Of a stretch of DNA of 64,000 bases, positions 9,008 to 16,670 are shown one piece after another (position 1 is the first letter of the stretch; the number at the start of each line of letters is the position of its first letter). The DNA is from Acidobacteriaceae bacterium. Lineage in GTDB: Bacteria > Acidobacteriota > Terriglobia > Terriglobales > Acidobacteriaceae. The position numbers were made by a program, and so were the translations under genes. The DNA is taken from positions 1 to 64,000 of the forward strand of contig PLHW01000053.1 in the NCBI GenBank assembly GCA_003139095.1. The letters are read 5' to 3'. The notes under the pieces were generated by a model that had not been told where the DNA came from, did no database searches, and saw only the letters and a list, made by a program, of their open reading frames with translations.

Positions 9008-10303
9008 TTACGCTTGCGCGCCTTTCGACTTATGACTGGATAACAAATTGTCCAGATAGCGTGACTTCATTTGCCGGCTCGCCATAACTTGCCGCAGCGG
9101 CGGCAGTTTCAGAATCACTCCAAGGATTGCTGCCATCGCGCGATGGCTGGCAAGGGCCTGGTTGTCGAAGATGAGTTCCTGGAGTTTGCCGCGCTCGATC
9201 GCCATCACAACCGTACGATGAGCCGTATTCACGGGCGTGATGACACGCTGACCGCGGTGCTTCAGCCCGATGGCCTGCTTTTCGCAAACCCGAGCGCACA
9301 CGCCGCAGCCGAGACAGATCTCTTGGTTGACTTTGGCTTTTTTGCGTTTGTGGCGGCGCGGGTCCCCCGCAGAAACCATGCCCATGGCTTCGACCGGGCA
9401 GAAGTCGGCACACTTCATGCAGCCAGAACATTTGTCCTCGGCGATTTCGGGCAGGAAGTTGGTGGTGCTGATGGGATTGAGAACGGCGAGGCGTTTGGCT
9501 GCCAACATAGCCTCGCAACAGCATCCGCAGCAGTTGCAGATGAAGGACACGCGCTCGCGCACGTTCTCCCCGAATTGCACCAGGTTGCGAGCGCGGGCTT
9601 GCGCGAGCAAATCCTGACATTCTGCCTTATCCACAGGTCGGGCGATGCCGTGTTTGATCAGCGAACCGGCAGTGGAGTTGAAGGTCATGCAGATGTCCAT
9701 CGGCGCTTCGCAATTGCGACCGAGATGCGACGCCTTGTGGCGGCAATAGCAGGTGCCGATGCCGATGTGCGAGGCTGTCTCGACGACTTCGGAGGCGCGT
9801 TCGTAGTCGAGTACGTGGAGCGTATTTTCCGGGGACAATGCGCGCTCGTTGACGAAGGCACGTCCCATCTGTGTTTCGCCGGTCGCGAAGAGGGATTTGA
9901 CAAAGTCCTCCTCAACGTTGAGGTACTGGTGGAAAAGTTCAGCGAGGAGTTTCTGGTCGTAATGGCCGCCGATGCGCATCATGGAGAATTCAAAAAAGCC
10001 GGCCATGGGCGGCGGCATGACGAACATCTGGCCATGGCGCGATTCGATATCGAGCATCATGCCGCGCGAGGCCAGGGCTTCGAGGATGTTGCGGGCCTCG
10101 GCTTCAGACTTCTTCCAGAGGCGGGCTGCGGTTTCAGCCGTGAAGGGCTTGATAGGAAGCAGCGCGACAAGTTCGGCCTCTGCCGGCGTGAAGAGAACCT
10201 CGAGGATTTGAAACAGAAGATCGGTCGGCGGGGCCCCTTGCGGGAAGCGGTTGATCCGCTCCGACAGCTTGCGATAGCTCTCCCTGGCGGTGTGGTGCGC
10301 CAT
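9008..10303 (-). CDS. Cysteine-rich 4Fe-4S protein with N-terminal winged-helix-like region
   Basis: The 431-residue protein starts with a helical region of about 110 residues containing a winged-helix-like segment. A Cys-rich block follows (GTCYCRHK, then NCEAPMDIC), then a dense cluster ICNCCGCCCEAM, then two bacterial ferredoxin motifs (CSGCMKCADFCPVEA and CLGCGVCARVC). It should carry two 4Fe-4S clusters and probably one more metal site. I know this architecture as a recurrent 4Fe-4S protein in anaerobic and soil bacteria, without a settled function. It lacks a signal peptide or membrane helix, so it probably passes electrons in the cytoplasm. No redox partner is adjacent. Confidence 0.85.
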   Translation of the reverse strand: MAHHTARESYRKLSERINRFPQGAPPTDLLFQILEVLFTPAEAELVALLPIKPFTAETAARLWKKSEAEARNILEALASRGMMLDIESRHGQMFVMPPPMAGFFEFSMMRIGGHYDQKLLAELFHQYLNVEEDFVKSLFATGETQMGRAFVNERALSPENTLHVLDYERASEVVETASHIGIGTCYCRHKASHLGRNCEAPMDICMTFNSTAGSLIKHGIARPVDKAECQDLLAQARARNLVQFGENVRERVSFICNCCGCCCEAMLAAKRLAVLNPISTTNFLPEIAEDKCSGCMKCADFCPVEAMGMVSAGDPRRHKRKKAKVNQEICLGCGVCARVCEKQAIGLKHRGQRVITPVNTAHRTVVMAIERGKLQELIFDNQALASHRAMAAILGVILKLPPLRQVMASRQMKSRYLDNLLSSHKSKGAQA

Positions 10304-10532
10304 GGGAAACAGTGTAGGAGCAATCGGCTAGGGCGCAAGCGCCGGCATCACAGGTGTTTGTGCTTTCTTGCTTGCGTTTTCTTGTTGGTGGCGCGGTCCC
10401 CGCCCTGCGCCTTTCTACACCTATAAGGCTGGTCTGCCGTTTTCCTGGTGGCTGCCGTACAATTGCTGCACCCGCGGGCAGAGCAAGCCCGTAGTCGCGA
10501 TCCCACGCAGGAAAAAGGCGAGCACGCTTTCG

Positions 10533-11558
10533 ATGGCGACCGATTCCAGCCTAACTCTTAATAGCGCTCATAATGGCGAGATGCCGACTGCAATTCTTGC
10601 CGGACGGCCGTTGACGCGCAACACCGGCATTCCTTTGAATCTGGATTGGGTGCGCGAGGTGCGCGTGAATACGAGCGCGGTGGAGCGGCGCGCGCAGACG
10701 CAGACGGCGCGGCGGACGGTGAAGAAAGAATGGCAGGCGGCGTGGCTGCTGCGCGCGATCACGTGCATGGATTTGACGACGCTCTCGGGCGACGACACGG
10801 ACGAGCGGGTGCGGCGGCTGTGCGCGAAGGGGCGGCGGCCTCTGCAATCGGAGATCGTGGAGAGGCTGGGAATAGGGGAGTTGGGGATTCGGGTCGCGGC
10901 GATTTGCGTGTACCACACGTTTGTGGAGACGGCGCTCGGGGCGCTGGAGGGCAGCGGGATTCATGTGGCGGCGGTGTCGACGGGATTTCCGGCGGGATTG
11001 TCGCCGCTGGCCGAGCGCGTGGCGGAGATTCGGCGATCGGTGGAGGCGGGGGCGCATGAGATCGATGTGGTGATCACGCGGGGACACGTTTTTGGCGGGC
11101 GCTGGCAGGCTTTGTATGACGAGATTGCGGCGTTTAAACAGGCGTGCGGACCGAGACACATGAAGGTGATTCTGGGGACAGGCGATTTGCTTACGCTGCG
11201 AAACGTTGGGCGCGCCAGCGTGGTGGCGATGATGGCGGGGGCGGATTTTATCAAGACTTCGACGGGGAAAGAGCCGACGAACGCGACGCTGCCGGTGGGA
11301 CTGGTGATGACGCGGGCGATCCGCGAGTACGCGCAGGAGACGGGGATGGCGGTAGGCTTTAAGCCGGCGGGCGGGATTCGAACGGCGAAGCAGTCGCTGG
11401 ACTGGCTGGGGATGATTAAAGAAGAGTTAGGCGAGTCATGGATGCGGGCGGAGATGTTTCGCTTTGGCGCGAGCGGGCTGCTGGGGGATATTGAGCGGCA
11501 GTTGGAGCATTTTGCTACGGGGCGGTATTCGGCGGGTTATCGGCATCCGCTGGCGTAG
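10533..11558 (+). CDS. deoC: Deoxyribose-phosphate aldolase, animal-like subtype
   Basis: DERA cleaves 2-deoxyribose 5-phosphate to glyceraldehyde 3-phosphate and acetaldehyde. All catalytic elements are present: the Schiff-base lysine Lys241 in FIKTSTGK, the second lysine Lys277 in GFKPAGG, and Asp178 in HEIDVV. At 341 residues it is longer than the E. coli enzyme (259). The N-terminal part containing RRTVKKEWQAAWLL and DLTTLSGDDT matches, from memory, the human DERA type almost word for word. The ATG at 10533 is chosen because it begins the family-like region, and the frame upstream is low-complexity and Cys/Trp-rich. It heads a plus-strand series with an EthD-like gene and an aldehyde dehydrogenase that could oxidise the acetaldehyde. 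Confidence 0.93.
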   Translation: MATDSSLTLNSAHNGEMPTAILAGRPLTRNTGIPLNLDWVREVRVNTSAVERRAQTQTARRTVKKEWQAAWLLRAITCMDLTTLSGDDTDERVRRLCAKGRRPLQSEIVERLGIGELGIRVAAICVYHTFVETALGALEGSGIHVAAVSTGFPAGLSPLAERVAEIRRSVEAGAHEIDVVITRGHVFGGRWQALYDEIAAFKQACGPRHMKVILGTGDLLTLRNVGRASVVAMMAGADFIKTSTGKEPTNATLPVGLVMTRAIREYAQETGMAVGFKPAGGIRTAKQSLDWLGMIKEELGESWMRAEMFRFGASGLLGDIERQLEHFATGRYSAGYRHPLA

Positions 11559-11650
11559 CGTTGGCTGGATTCGTCCGCGGCGGAGAGCTTTCATCGCGGA
11601 GGTCGCGGAGTTCGCAGAGTTTTTAGTCACAAAAACAATAAGGGGGATCG

Positions 11651-11959
11651 ATGGCGCAACTGATGGTGATGTACAAGATGCCCAAGGATGCGGCGGCTTT
11701 TGACAAACATTATTTTGAGGCGCACATTCCGATTGCGAAGAAAATTCCGGGGCTGCGGAAGTATGAGATCAGCAAAGGCCCGATTGTGACGCCGCTGGGG
11801 GCGTCGGGGTTTCATCTGATTGCGACGTTGCACTTCGACGATATGGCGGCGGTGCAGCAGGCATTTGCGAGCGGGGAGGGGTTGGCCGCGGCGGCCGACG
11901 TGTTGACGTTTACGACGGACCCGCCGAACATGCTGATTTTTGAGAGCCGCGAGGTGTGA
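11651..11959 (+). CDS. EthD-family dimeric alpha/beta-barrel protein
   Basis: This 102-residue protein matches the EthD family: an N-terminal strand (LMVMYKMP), the segment FEAHIPIAKKIPGL with the conserved His-x-Pro, and a C-terminal strand with Phe and Asp residues. Members are small ferredoxin-like-fold dimers, named after a protein needed for ethyl tert-butyl ether breakdown; most have unknown roles. AAGGGGG stands six bases before the ATG, a strong ribosome-binding site. It lies between deoC and the aldehyde dehydrogenase gene, 92 bases after the former, so it may belong to the same aldehyde-handling group. Confidence 0.85.
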   Translation: MAQLMVMYKMPKDAAAFDKHYFEAHIPIAKKIPGLRKYEISKGPIVTPLGASGFHLIATLHFDDMAAVQQAFASGEGLAAAADVLTFTTDPPNMLIFESREV

Positions 11960-12007
11960 TGGCGCGGGCAGAAGCAGATCCCTCGCCCACTCGCTGCGCT
12001 CGGGCTC

Positions 12008-12083
12008 GGGATGACAATTCATTAATCAGTTTCGGCTGACAACTCATTGCAGAATTTTGGGATGACCATTCACTGAAGAATAG
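12008..12083 (+). repeat. Three degenerate 25-26 bp tandem units before the aldehyde dehydrogenase gene
   Basis: Units start at 12008, 12034 and 12059, each opening with GG(G/C)(A/T)TGAC and then a variant of AATTCATT. The third unit ends a few bases before the ATG at 12089. Confidence 0.65.
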
Positions 12084-12088
12084 AAGAT

Positions 12089-14545
12089 ATGAGCATTGCT
12101 GAAAAATTTGTGAGCATGGAATACGGGCCGGCGCCGGAAGATGCGAAAGAAGTTTCGGCGTGGCTGGACGCGCATGGGCGGCGGTTTGCGCATTTTATTG
12201 GCGGCGCGTGGGCGGCGCCGACGGACGGGGAATATTTTGAGACGGTCGATCCGTCGAATGGCGAGCGGCTGGCGGCGGTGGCGCAGGGATCGGCGGGGGA
12301 TATCGATGCCGCGGTGAAAGCGGCGCGGGCGGCTGCGCCGAAGTGGCAGGCGCTGGCTCCGCATGCGCGGGCGAAATATTTGTATGCGCTGGCGCGGCTG
12401 GTGCAGAAGCACTCGCGGCGGCTGGCGGTGCTGGAAACGATGGATAACGGCAAGCCGATTCGCGAGAGCCGGGACATCGATATTCCGCTGGTGGCGCGGC
12501 ATTTTTATTATCACGCGGGTTGGGCGCAAATTTTGCAGGCGGAGTTTGCCGAGTATGTGCCGTGCGGAGTGGTGGGGCAGATTATTCCGTGGAATTTTCC
12601 GCTGCTGATGCTGGCGTGGAAGATTGCTCCGGCGCTGGCGACGGGAAATACGGTGGTGTTGAAGCCGGCGGAGTTTACGCCGCTGACGGCGCTGGCGTTT
12701 GCGGAAATTTGCGTGGAGGCGGAGTTGCCGACGGGCGTGGTCAACATTGTTACGGGCGATGGACGGACGGGCGAGGCATTGGTGAAGCATCCGGATGTGG
12801 ACAAGATTGCGTTCACGGGATCGACCGAGGTGGGGCGCGCGATTCGCGCGGCGACGGCGACGAGTCACAAAAAACTTTCGCTGGAGCTGGGCGGGAAGTC
12901 TCCTTTTATCGTGTTTGAGGATGCGGACCTGGACAGCGCGGTGGAAGGATTGGTGGACGGGATTTGGTTTAACCAGGGGCAGGTTTGCTGCGCGGGCTCG
13001 CGGCTGCTGATGCAGGAGAGCATTGCCGAGGCGCTGATTGCGAAGGTGCAGGCGCGGATGAGCACGCTACGCATTGGGCCTCCGCTGGATAAGGCGATAG
13101 ATATTGGCGCGATTGTGGCGGGCGTGCAACTGGAGCGAATTCGGAAACTGGTGGAGCAGGGAGTGGCGGAGGGCGCGACGTGCTGGCAGCCGAAGGTGTC
13201 GTTGCCGGGACGCGGGTTTTACTATCCGCCGACGCTGCTGAGCAATGTGCATCCGACGTCGATTGTGGCGCAGCAGGAAATATTTGGGCCGGTGCTGGCG
13301 GCGATGACGTTCCGGACTCCGAGCGAGGCGGTGGAACTGGCGAATAATACGGCGTATGGGCTGGCGGCGTGCGTGTGGAGCGAGAGCGTGAATGTGGCGC
13401 TGCAGGTGGCGGCGCAGTTGAAGGCGGGCGTGGTGTGGGTGAACTGCACGAATATGTTTGACGCGGCGTGCGGATTTGGCGGATATCGCGAGAGCGGGTA
13501 TGGGCGCGAGGGCGGGCGCGAAGGGCTGCGGGAGTATTTGGAGCCGGCGTGGGTTAAGAAGCTCTCAGCTCTCAGCTCTCAGCCGTCAGGAAAAACAAAT
13601 GCGCTCTTGTCCGCCGAAGCCGTGGACGCAACTGCGAACACGACGTCGGGAAAAGAGGAGTCGGGCGACGAGATGGAATCTCGGCGCAGCGCGGTCGATC
13701 GCGATCCGATTGATCGGACGGTGAAACTTTATATTGGGGGGAAGCAGGCGCGGCCCGATTCGGGATACAGCATGGAGGTGCGCGGTGCGGATGGGCGATT
13801 GCTGGGCGAGGCGCCGCTGGGGAATCGGAAGGACATTCGGAATGCGGTAGAGGCGGCGCGGAAGGCTTCGGGGTGGGGGAAGGCGACGGCACACAATCGC
13901 GCGCAGGTGCTTTATTACTGCGCGGAAAATTTGTCGCAGCGAGGCGCAGAGATTGCGCGGCGACTGGCGGAGGTGGTGGGCGAGAAGCAGGCGGCGGCGG
14001 AAGTGGAGATGGGAATTGAGCGCATTTTTTCTTACGCGGCGTGGGCGGATAAGTTTGATGGGGCGGTGCACAATCCTCCGTTTCGAAATATTGCGATTGC
14101 GATGAATGAGGCGATTGGGACGGTGGGAGTGATTTGCCCGCGAGAGGCGCCGCTGCTGGGATTTATTTCGCTGGTAATGCCGGCGCTGGCGATGGGGAAC
14201 ACGGTGATCGCGGTGCCGTCGGAGGCGTATCCGCTGATTGCGGGCGATTTGTACCAGGTGTTCGATACGAGTGACGTGCCGGGCGGGGCGGTGAATATTG
14301 TGACGGGATATGTCGCGCAACTTTTGAAGACGCTGGCCGAGCACGATGACGTGGATGCTTTGTGGAGCTTCGTCGACGAGGAGAGCGCGGCTGCGGCTAA
14401 GGCGATGTCGGTGGGGAATTTGAAGCAGGTATTCACGAATGAGGGGCGGGCGATTGACTGGTTCGACGCGAAAGTGGGCGAGGGGCGCTGGTTTCTGGAG
14501 CACGCCGTGCAGGTGAAGAACATCTGGGTGCCGTACGGGGAGTAG
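12089..14545 (+). CDS. Two-domain aldehyde dehydrogenase, ALDH16 type
   Basis: The protein has 818 residues. Domain 1 (about 15-485) is a complete NAD(P)+-dependent aldehyde dehydrogenase: PWNFPLLMLAWKIAPAL, FTGSTEVG, Glu266 in LELGGKSP and nucleophile Cys300 in NQGQVCCAGSR. A linker of about 65 residues (490-555) is low-complexity and partly encoded by a heptamer repeat. Domain 2 (about 556-818) resembles the ALDH N-terminal and NAD-binding regions (ALAMGNTVI, PGGAVNIVTG) but has no Cys-motif and no ELGGK, so it should be non-catalytic. Active domain plus decayed second domain at about 800 residues is the ALDH16 family pattern. With DeoC upstream, acetaldehyde is a reasonable but unproven substrate. 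Confidence 0.9.
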   Translation: MSIAEKFVSMEYGPAPEDAKEVSAWLDAHGRRFAHFIGGAWAAPTDGEYFETVDPSNGERLAAVAQGSAGDIDAAVKAARAAAPKWQALAPHARAKYLYALARLVQKHSRRLAVLETMDNGKPIRESRDIDIPLVARHFYYHAGWAQILQAEFAEYVPCGVVGQIIPWNFPLLMLAWKIAPALATGNTVVLKPAEFTPLTALAFAEICVEAELPTGVVNIVTGDGRTGEALVKHPDVDKIAFTGSTEVGRAIRAATATSHKKLSLELGGKSPFIVFEDADLDSAVEGLVDGIWFNQGQVCCAGSRLLMQESIAEALIAKVQARMSTLRIGPPLDKAIDIGAIVAGVQLERIRKLVEQGVAEGATCWQPKVSLPGRGFYYPPTLLSNVHPTSIVAQQEIFGPVLAAMTFRTPSEAVELANNTAYGLAACVWSESVNVALQVAAQLKAGVVWVNCTNMFDAACGFGGYRESGYGREGGREGLREYLEPAWVKKLSALSSQPSGKTNALLSAEAVDATANTTSGKEESGDEMESRRSAVDRDPIDRTVKLYIGGKQARPDSGYSMEVRGADGRLLGEAPLGNRKDIRNAVEAARKASGWGKATAHNRAQVLYYCAENLSQRGAEIARRLAEVVGEKQAAAEVEMGIERIFSYAAWADKFDGAVHNPPFRNIAIAMNEAIGTVGVICPREAPLLGFISLVMPALAMGNTVIAVPSEAYPLIAGDLYQVFDTSDVPGGAVNIVTGYVAQLLKTLAEHDDVDALWSFVDEESAAAAKAMSVGNLKQVFTNEGRAIDWFDAKVGEGRWFLEHAVQVKNIWVPYGE
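13560..13587 (+). repeat. Heptamer tandem repeat inside the ALDH16 linker
   Basis: Three exact AGCTCTC units (13560-13580) and one variant AGCCGTC (13581-13587) lie in frame within the linker between the two aldehyde dehydrogenase domains. Confidence 0.85.
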
Positions 14546-14552
14546 GGAGAAA

Positions 14553-14659
14553 CATTTGTAATTTCCAATCCATTTCCAATTTGTAATTTGAAATCTGGCA
14601 ATCGCCGAGCTAAATTGCAAGTCACAAATCACTCACTGACAAATCGCTAATTACAAATG
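14553..14659. repeat. AT-rich word array with 11-bp terminal inverted repeat ending in a start codon
   Basis: CATTTGTAATT at 14553-14563 is the exact reverse complement of AATTACAAATG at 14649-14659, whose last three bases are the ATG of the TrpF paralogue. Related words (TTTGTAATTTG, CAAATC) fill the space between. The same 11-mer occurs at 25786-25796. Confidence 0.85.
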
Positions 14660-15349
14660 AAAGCGGCGCGCATTCCTCGGGTGAAAATTTGCTGCATTGC
14701 TGGCGTTGATGAAGCGGCGGTGGCCGTCGAAGGCGGGGCGTCGGCGGTGGGATTGGTGTCGCAGATGCCCAGCGGGCCCGGGGTGATTGCGGACGAACTG
14801 ATTGCGGAGATTGCGGCTTCGGTGCCGCCGGCGATTGGGACGTTTCTGTTGACTTCGCGGCAGACCGTGGAGGAGATTGTGGCGCAGCAGCGGTTCTGCC
14901 GGACGAATACGATTCAGATTTGCGATCATCTTACTTGCGGGACCTACTTGGAACTGCGAGATGCGCTGCCGGGGATTGCGATTGTGCAGGTGGTGCATGT
15001 TACGGGGCCGGAGTCGGTGGCAGAGGCGGAGCGGGTGGCGCCGCAGGTGAATGGGATTCTGCTGGACTCGGGAAACCAGAAGCTGGCGGTGAAGGAACTG
15101 GGCGGGACGGGGCGAACGCACGATTGGAGTTTGAGCCGCGCGATCCGCGAGCGCGTAGATGTGCCAGTGTTTCTGGCGGGCGGACTGACGGCGGAGAATG
15201 TGGGGCAGGCGATTCGCGAGGTGGGGCCGTTTGGCGTGGACGTGTGCTCGGGAGTGCGGACGGGCGGGAAACTGGATGGAGAAAAGCTGAGGCGGTTTCT
15301 TGCCGCTGTTTCGGCTTCCAGTTCCACTCTCTCAGCCTCAAGCTCTTAG
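14657..15349 (+). CDS. Phosphoribosylanthranilate isomerase paralogue (TrpF-like)
   Basis: The 230-residue TIM barrel has the TrpF hallmarks: VKICCIAG with the general-base cysteine (Cys12), ILLDSGN with the general-acid aspartate, GGTGRTHDWSLS, and the phosphate-binding end PVFLAGGL with VDVCSGVR and GKLDGEKL. Two conserved spots differ: the substrate loop reads MPSGPGVI where TrpF has a P-x-S-x-R motif, and QLHG is replaced by QICDH. No other trp gene is nearby. It follows an aldehyde dehydrogenase instead. It may therefore act on a related sugar phosphate rather than on phosphoribosylanthranilate. The C-terminal Ser-rich tail comes from heptamer repeat DNA. No ribosome-binding site is present; the ATG is part of a repeat word. 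Confidence 0.8.
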   Translation: MKAARIPRVKICCIAGVDEAAVAVEGGASAVGLVSQMPSGPGVIADELIAEIAASVPPAIGTFLLTSRQTVEEIVAQQRFCRTNTIQICDHLTCGTYLELRDALPGIAIVQVVHVTGPESVAEAERVAPQVNGILLDSGNQKLAVKELGGTGRTHDWSLSRAIRERVDVPVFLAGGLTAENVGQAIREVGPFGVDVCSGVRTGGKLDGEKLRRFLAAVSASSSTLSASSS

Positions 15350-15355
15350 CTGCAA
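15311..15355 (+). repeat. Degenerate heptamer array over the TrpF-like C-terminus and stop
   Basis: Seven-base words of the AGCTCTT, AGCCTCA and CTCTCTC kind run across the last codons and the stop of the TrpF paralogue. They resemble the AGCTCTC units in the ALDH16 linker. Confidence 0.55.
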
Positions 15356-15385
15356 GGTCCGCTCGAGGGCCAAGCTCTCGTGCAT

Positions 15386-16534
15386 CTAGCGCTCCTTCAG
15401 GCCAGTAGCTACTTTGAAGATCGTGCCGTTCTGAATATCCCCTGGTGACACGGTCCCACCTAGGGGCGTCAAGCCATAGAAGTTACCATCGCTCGCTTCG
15501 ATCAGGCTAAGGGGATCGCAGCCAACGGTGTTGCAATCGAGTTCCTCACTGAAGATGGTCTTCCCCTTTGGGCTAACTGCGAAAACCGCGCCGGGATAGT
15601 TTGCTTTTTGGGTGTCGTTGATCAATCCGTACAGATTCCCATCGGAGCCTTCGAGCAACAGAGTGGGGAGGTACGCGCCCTGAGGTGTCTTTTGAACAAC
15701 TTTGTACATTCCGGCGGGAGTGATCCGGAAAATACCGCTCTTCGTGAGGCCGGAGAATACTCCGTAGAGTGTGCCACTCGAACCTTGGGTCAGGACGGTC
15801 GCTCCCACTTGTTTGGGGAAGGTGTGAACGGCAGTGTACACGCCGGCTGTAGTCAAACGGAAAACAGATCCGTGGGCCTTGGTCCCGAAGGAGGATGCGA
15901 CTCCATAAAGATTGCCGTCGGTGCCCGCGACGAGCAGGATGCCCTCACTCGAGGGGAGGTTGAAGGAGTAGAACTGGCTCCAGACGCCTTCGGGCGTGAG
16001 TTTAAACACAAACTCCGGGGTGATGCCGTAGAAGTTGCCGTCTCCGCCGAGAACAACGGGAAGCGCCTGGTCGGGACAGCCGGAGAGCGAACAGAAACTG
16101 TACAGGACCTGCTCGGTTCCGGTGGTGGTGAGGCTATAGAGAACACCCGCGTCATTGGCTCCGCCTAAGGCGGTCACGCCGTAGAGATTGCCGTCAGCGC
16201 CGGCGACGAGACCATTCGAGGGGATCTGGCCGTTGGGGTATTGTCCGGAACCGTTCGGGGTGAAGTTGTAAATGGTGCTGACGTCGCCGGAGAGATTTGT
16301 TCGCCAAACGGTGCCTCCACCGTTGCCCGTATTGCCGTACGCAGTCGCGCCGTAGAGATTGCCGTCGGAGAGTTGGATAGGGCCGGGACCCGGTTGGAAG
16401 CCGTCGGGACAGAACTCGTAGTTGGGGGTGCAATAAAAGGCAAAGAGTTGAGAGATGGGCGGCGAGGATGGGGTTTGTGCAAGACCCGAGATCGCGAATG
16501 CGAAGCACGCAACACAACAGAGTAAGCGTTTCAT
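15386..16534 (-). CDS. Secreted GloVer tandem-repeat protein
   Basis: The 382-residue protein has a signal peptide (1-19, ending GLAQ) and then about seven repeats of a 45-50 residue unit. Each unit carries a (D/S)GNLYGxT or DGNFYGIT core and a following strand such as GTVFKLT or GVLYSLT. This is the choice-of-anchor tandem-repeat GloVer family found mainly in Acidobacteria. The repeats probably build a beta-propeller-like extracellular domain. No anchor sequence is evident at the C-terminus here. The function is unknown, with exopolymer or surface binding often assumed. The gene is isolated between the TrpF paralogue and the potassium permease and points back toward the former. Confidence 0.9.
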   Translation of the reverse strand: MKRLLCCVACFAFAISGLAQTPSSPPISQLFAFYCTPNYEFCPDGFQPGPGPIQLSDGNLYGATAYGNTGNGGGTVWRTNLSGDVSTIYNFTPNGSGQYPNGQIPSNGLVAGADGNLYGVTALGGANDAGVLYSLTTTGTEQVLYSFCSLSGCPDQALPVVLGGDGNFYGITPEFVFKLTPEGVWSQFYSFNLPSSEGILLVAGTDGNLYGVASSFGTKAHGSVFRLTTAGVYTAVHTFPKQVGATVLTQGSSGTLYGVFSGLTKSGIFRITPAGMYKVVQKTPQGAYLPTLLLEGSDGNLYGLINDTQKANYPGAVFAVSPKGKTIFSEELDCNTVGCDPLSLIEASDGNFYGLTPLGGTVSPGDIQNGTIFKVATGLKER

Positions 16535-16670
16535 GATCTGATCCTTAGTGATCGCGATGGAGACCCCACTAGCGCGACGGTGGCAAGCTTACTCCATTCG
16601 GCAGCCCGGGAGGCCCCGAGAATGTCAAATATTTGTCAAAACTTAGCTGCTATTGAGTGTGCAAAAGGGG

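Noticed and set aside
13586-14632. Long minus-strand open frame opposite the second aldehyde dehydrogenase domain
   Set aside because: Composition is Arg/His-rich as expected for an antisense frame in high G+C DNA, and the plus strand is conserved.
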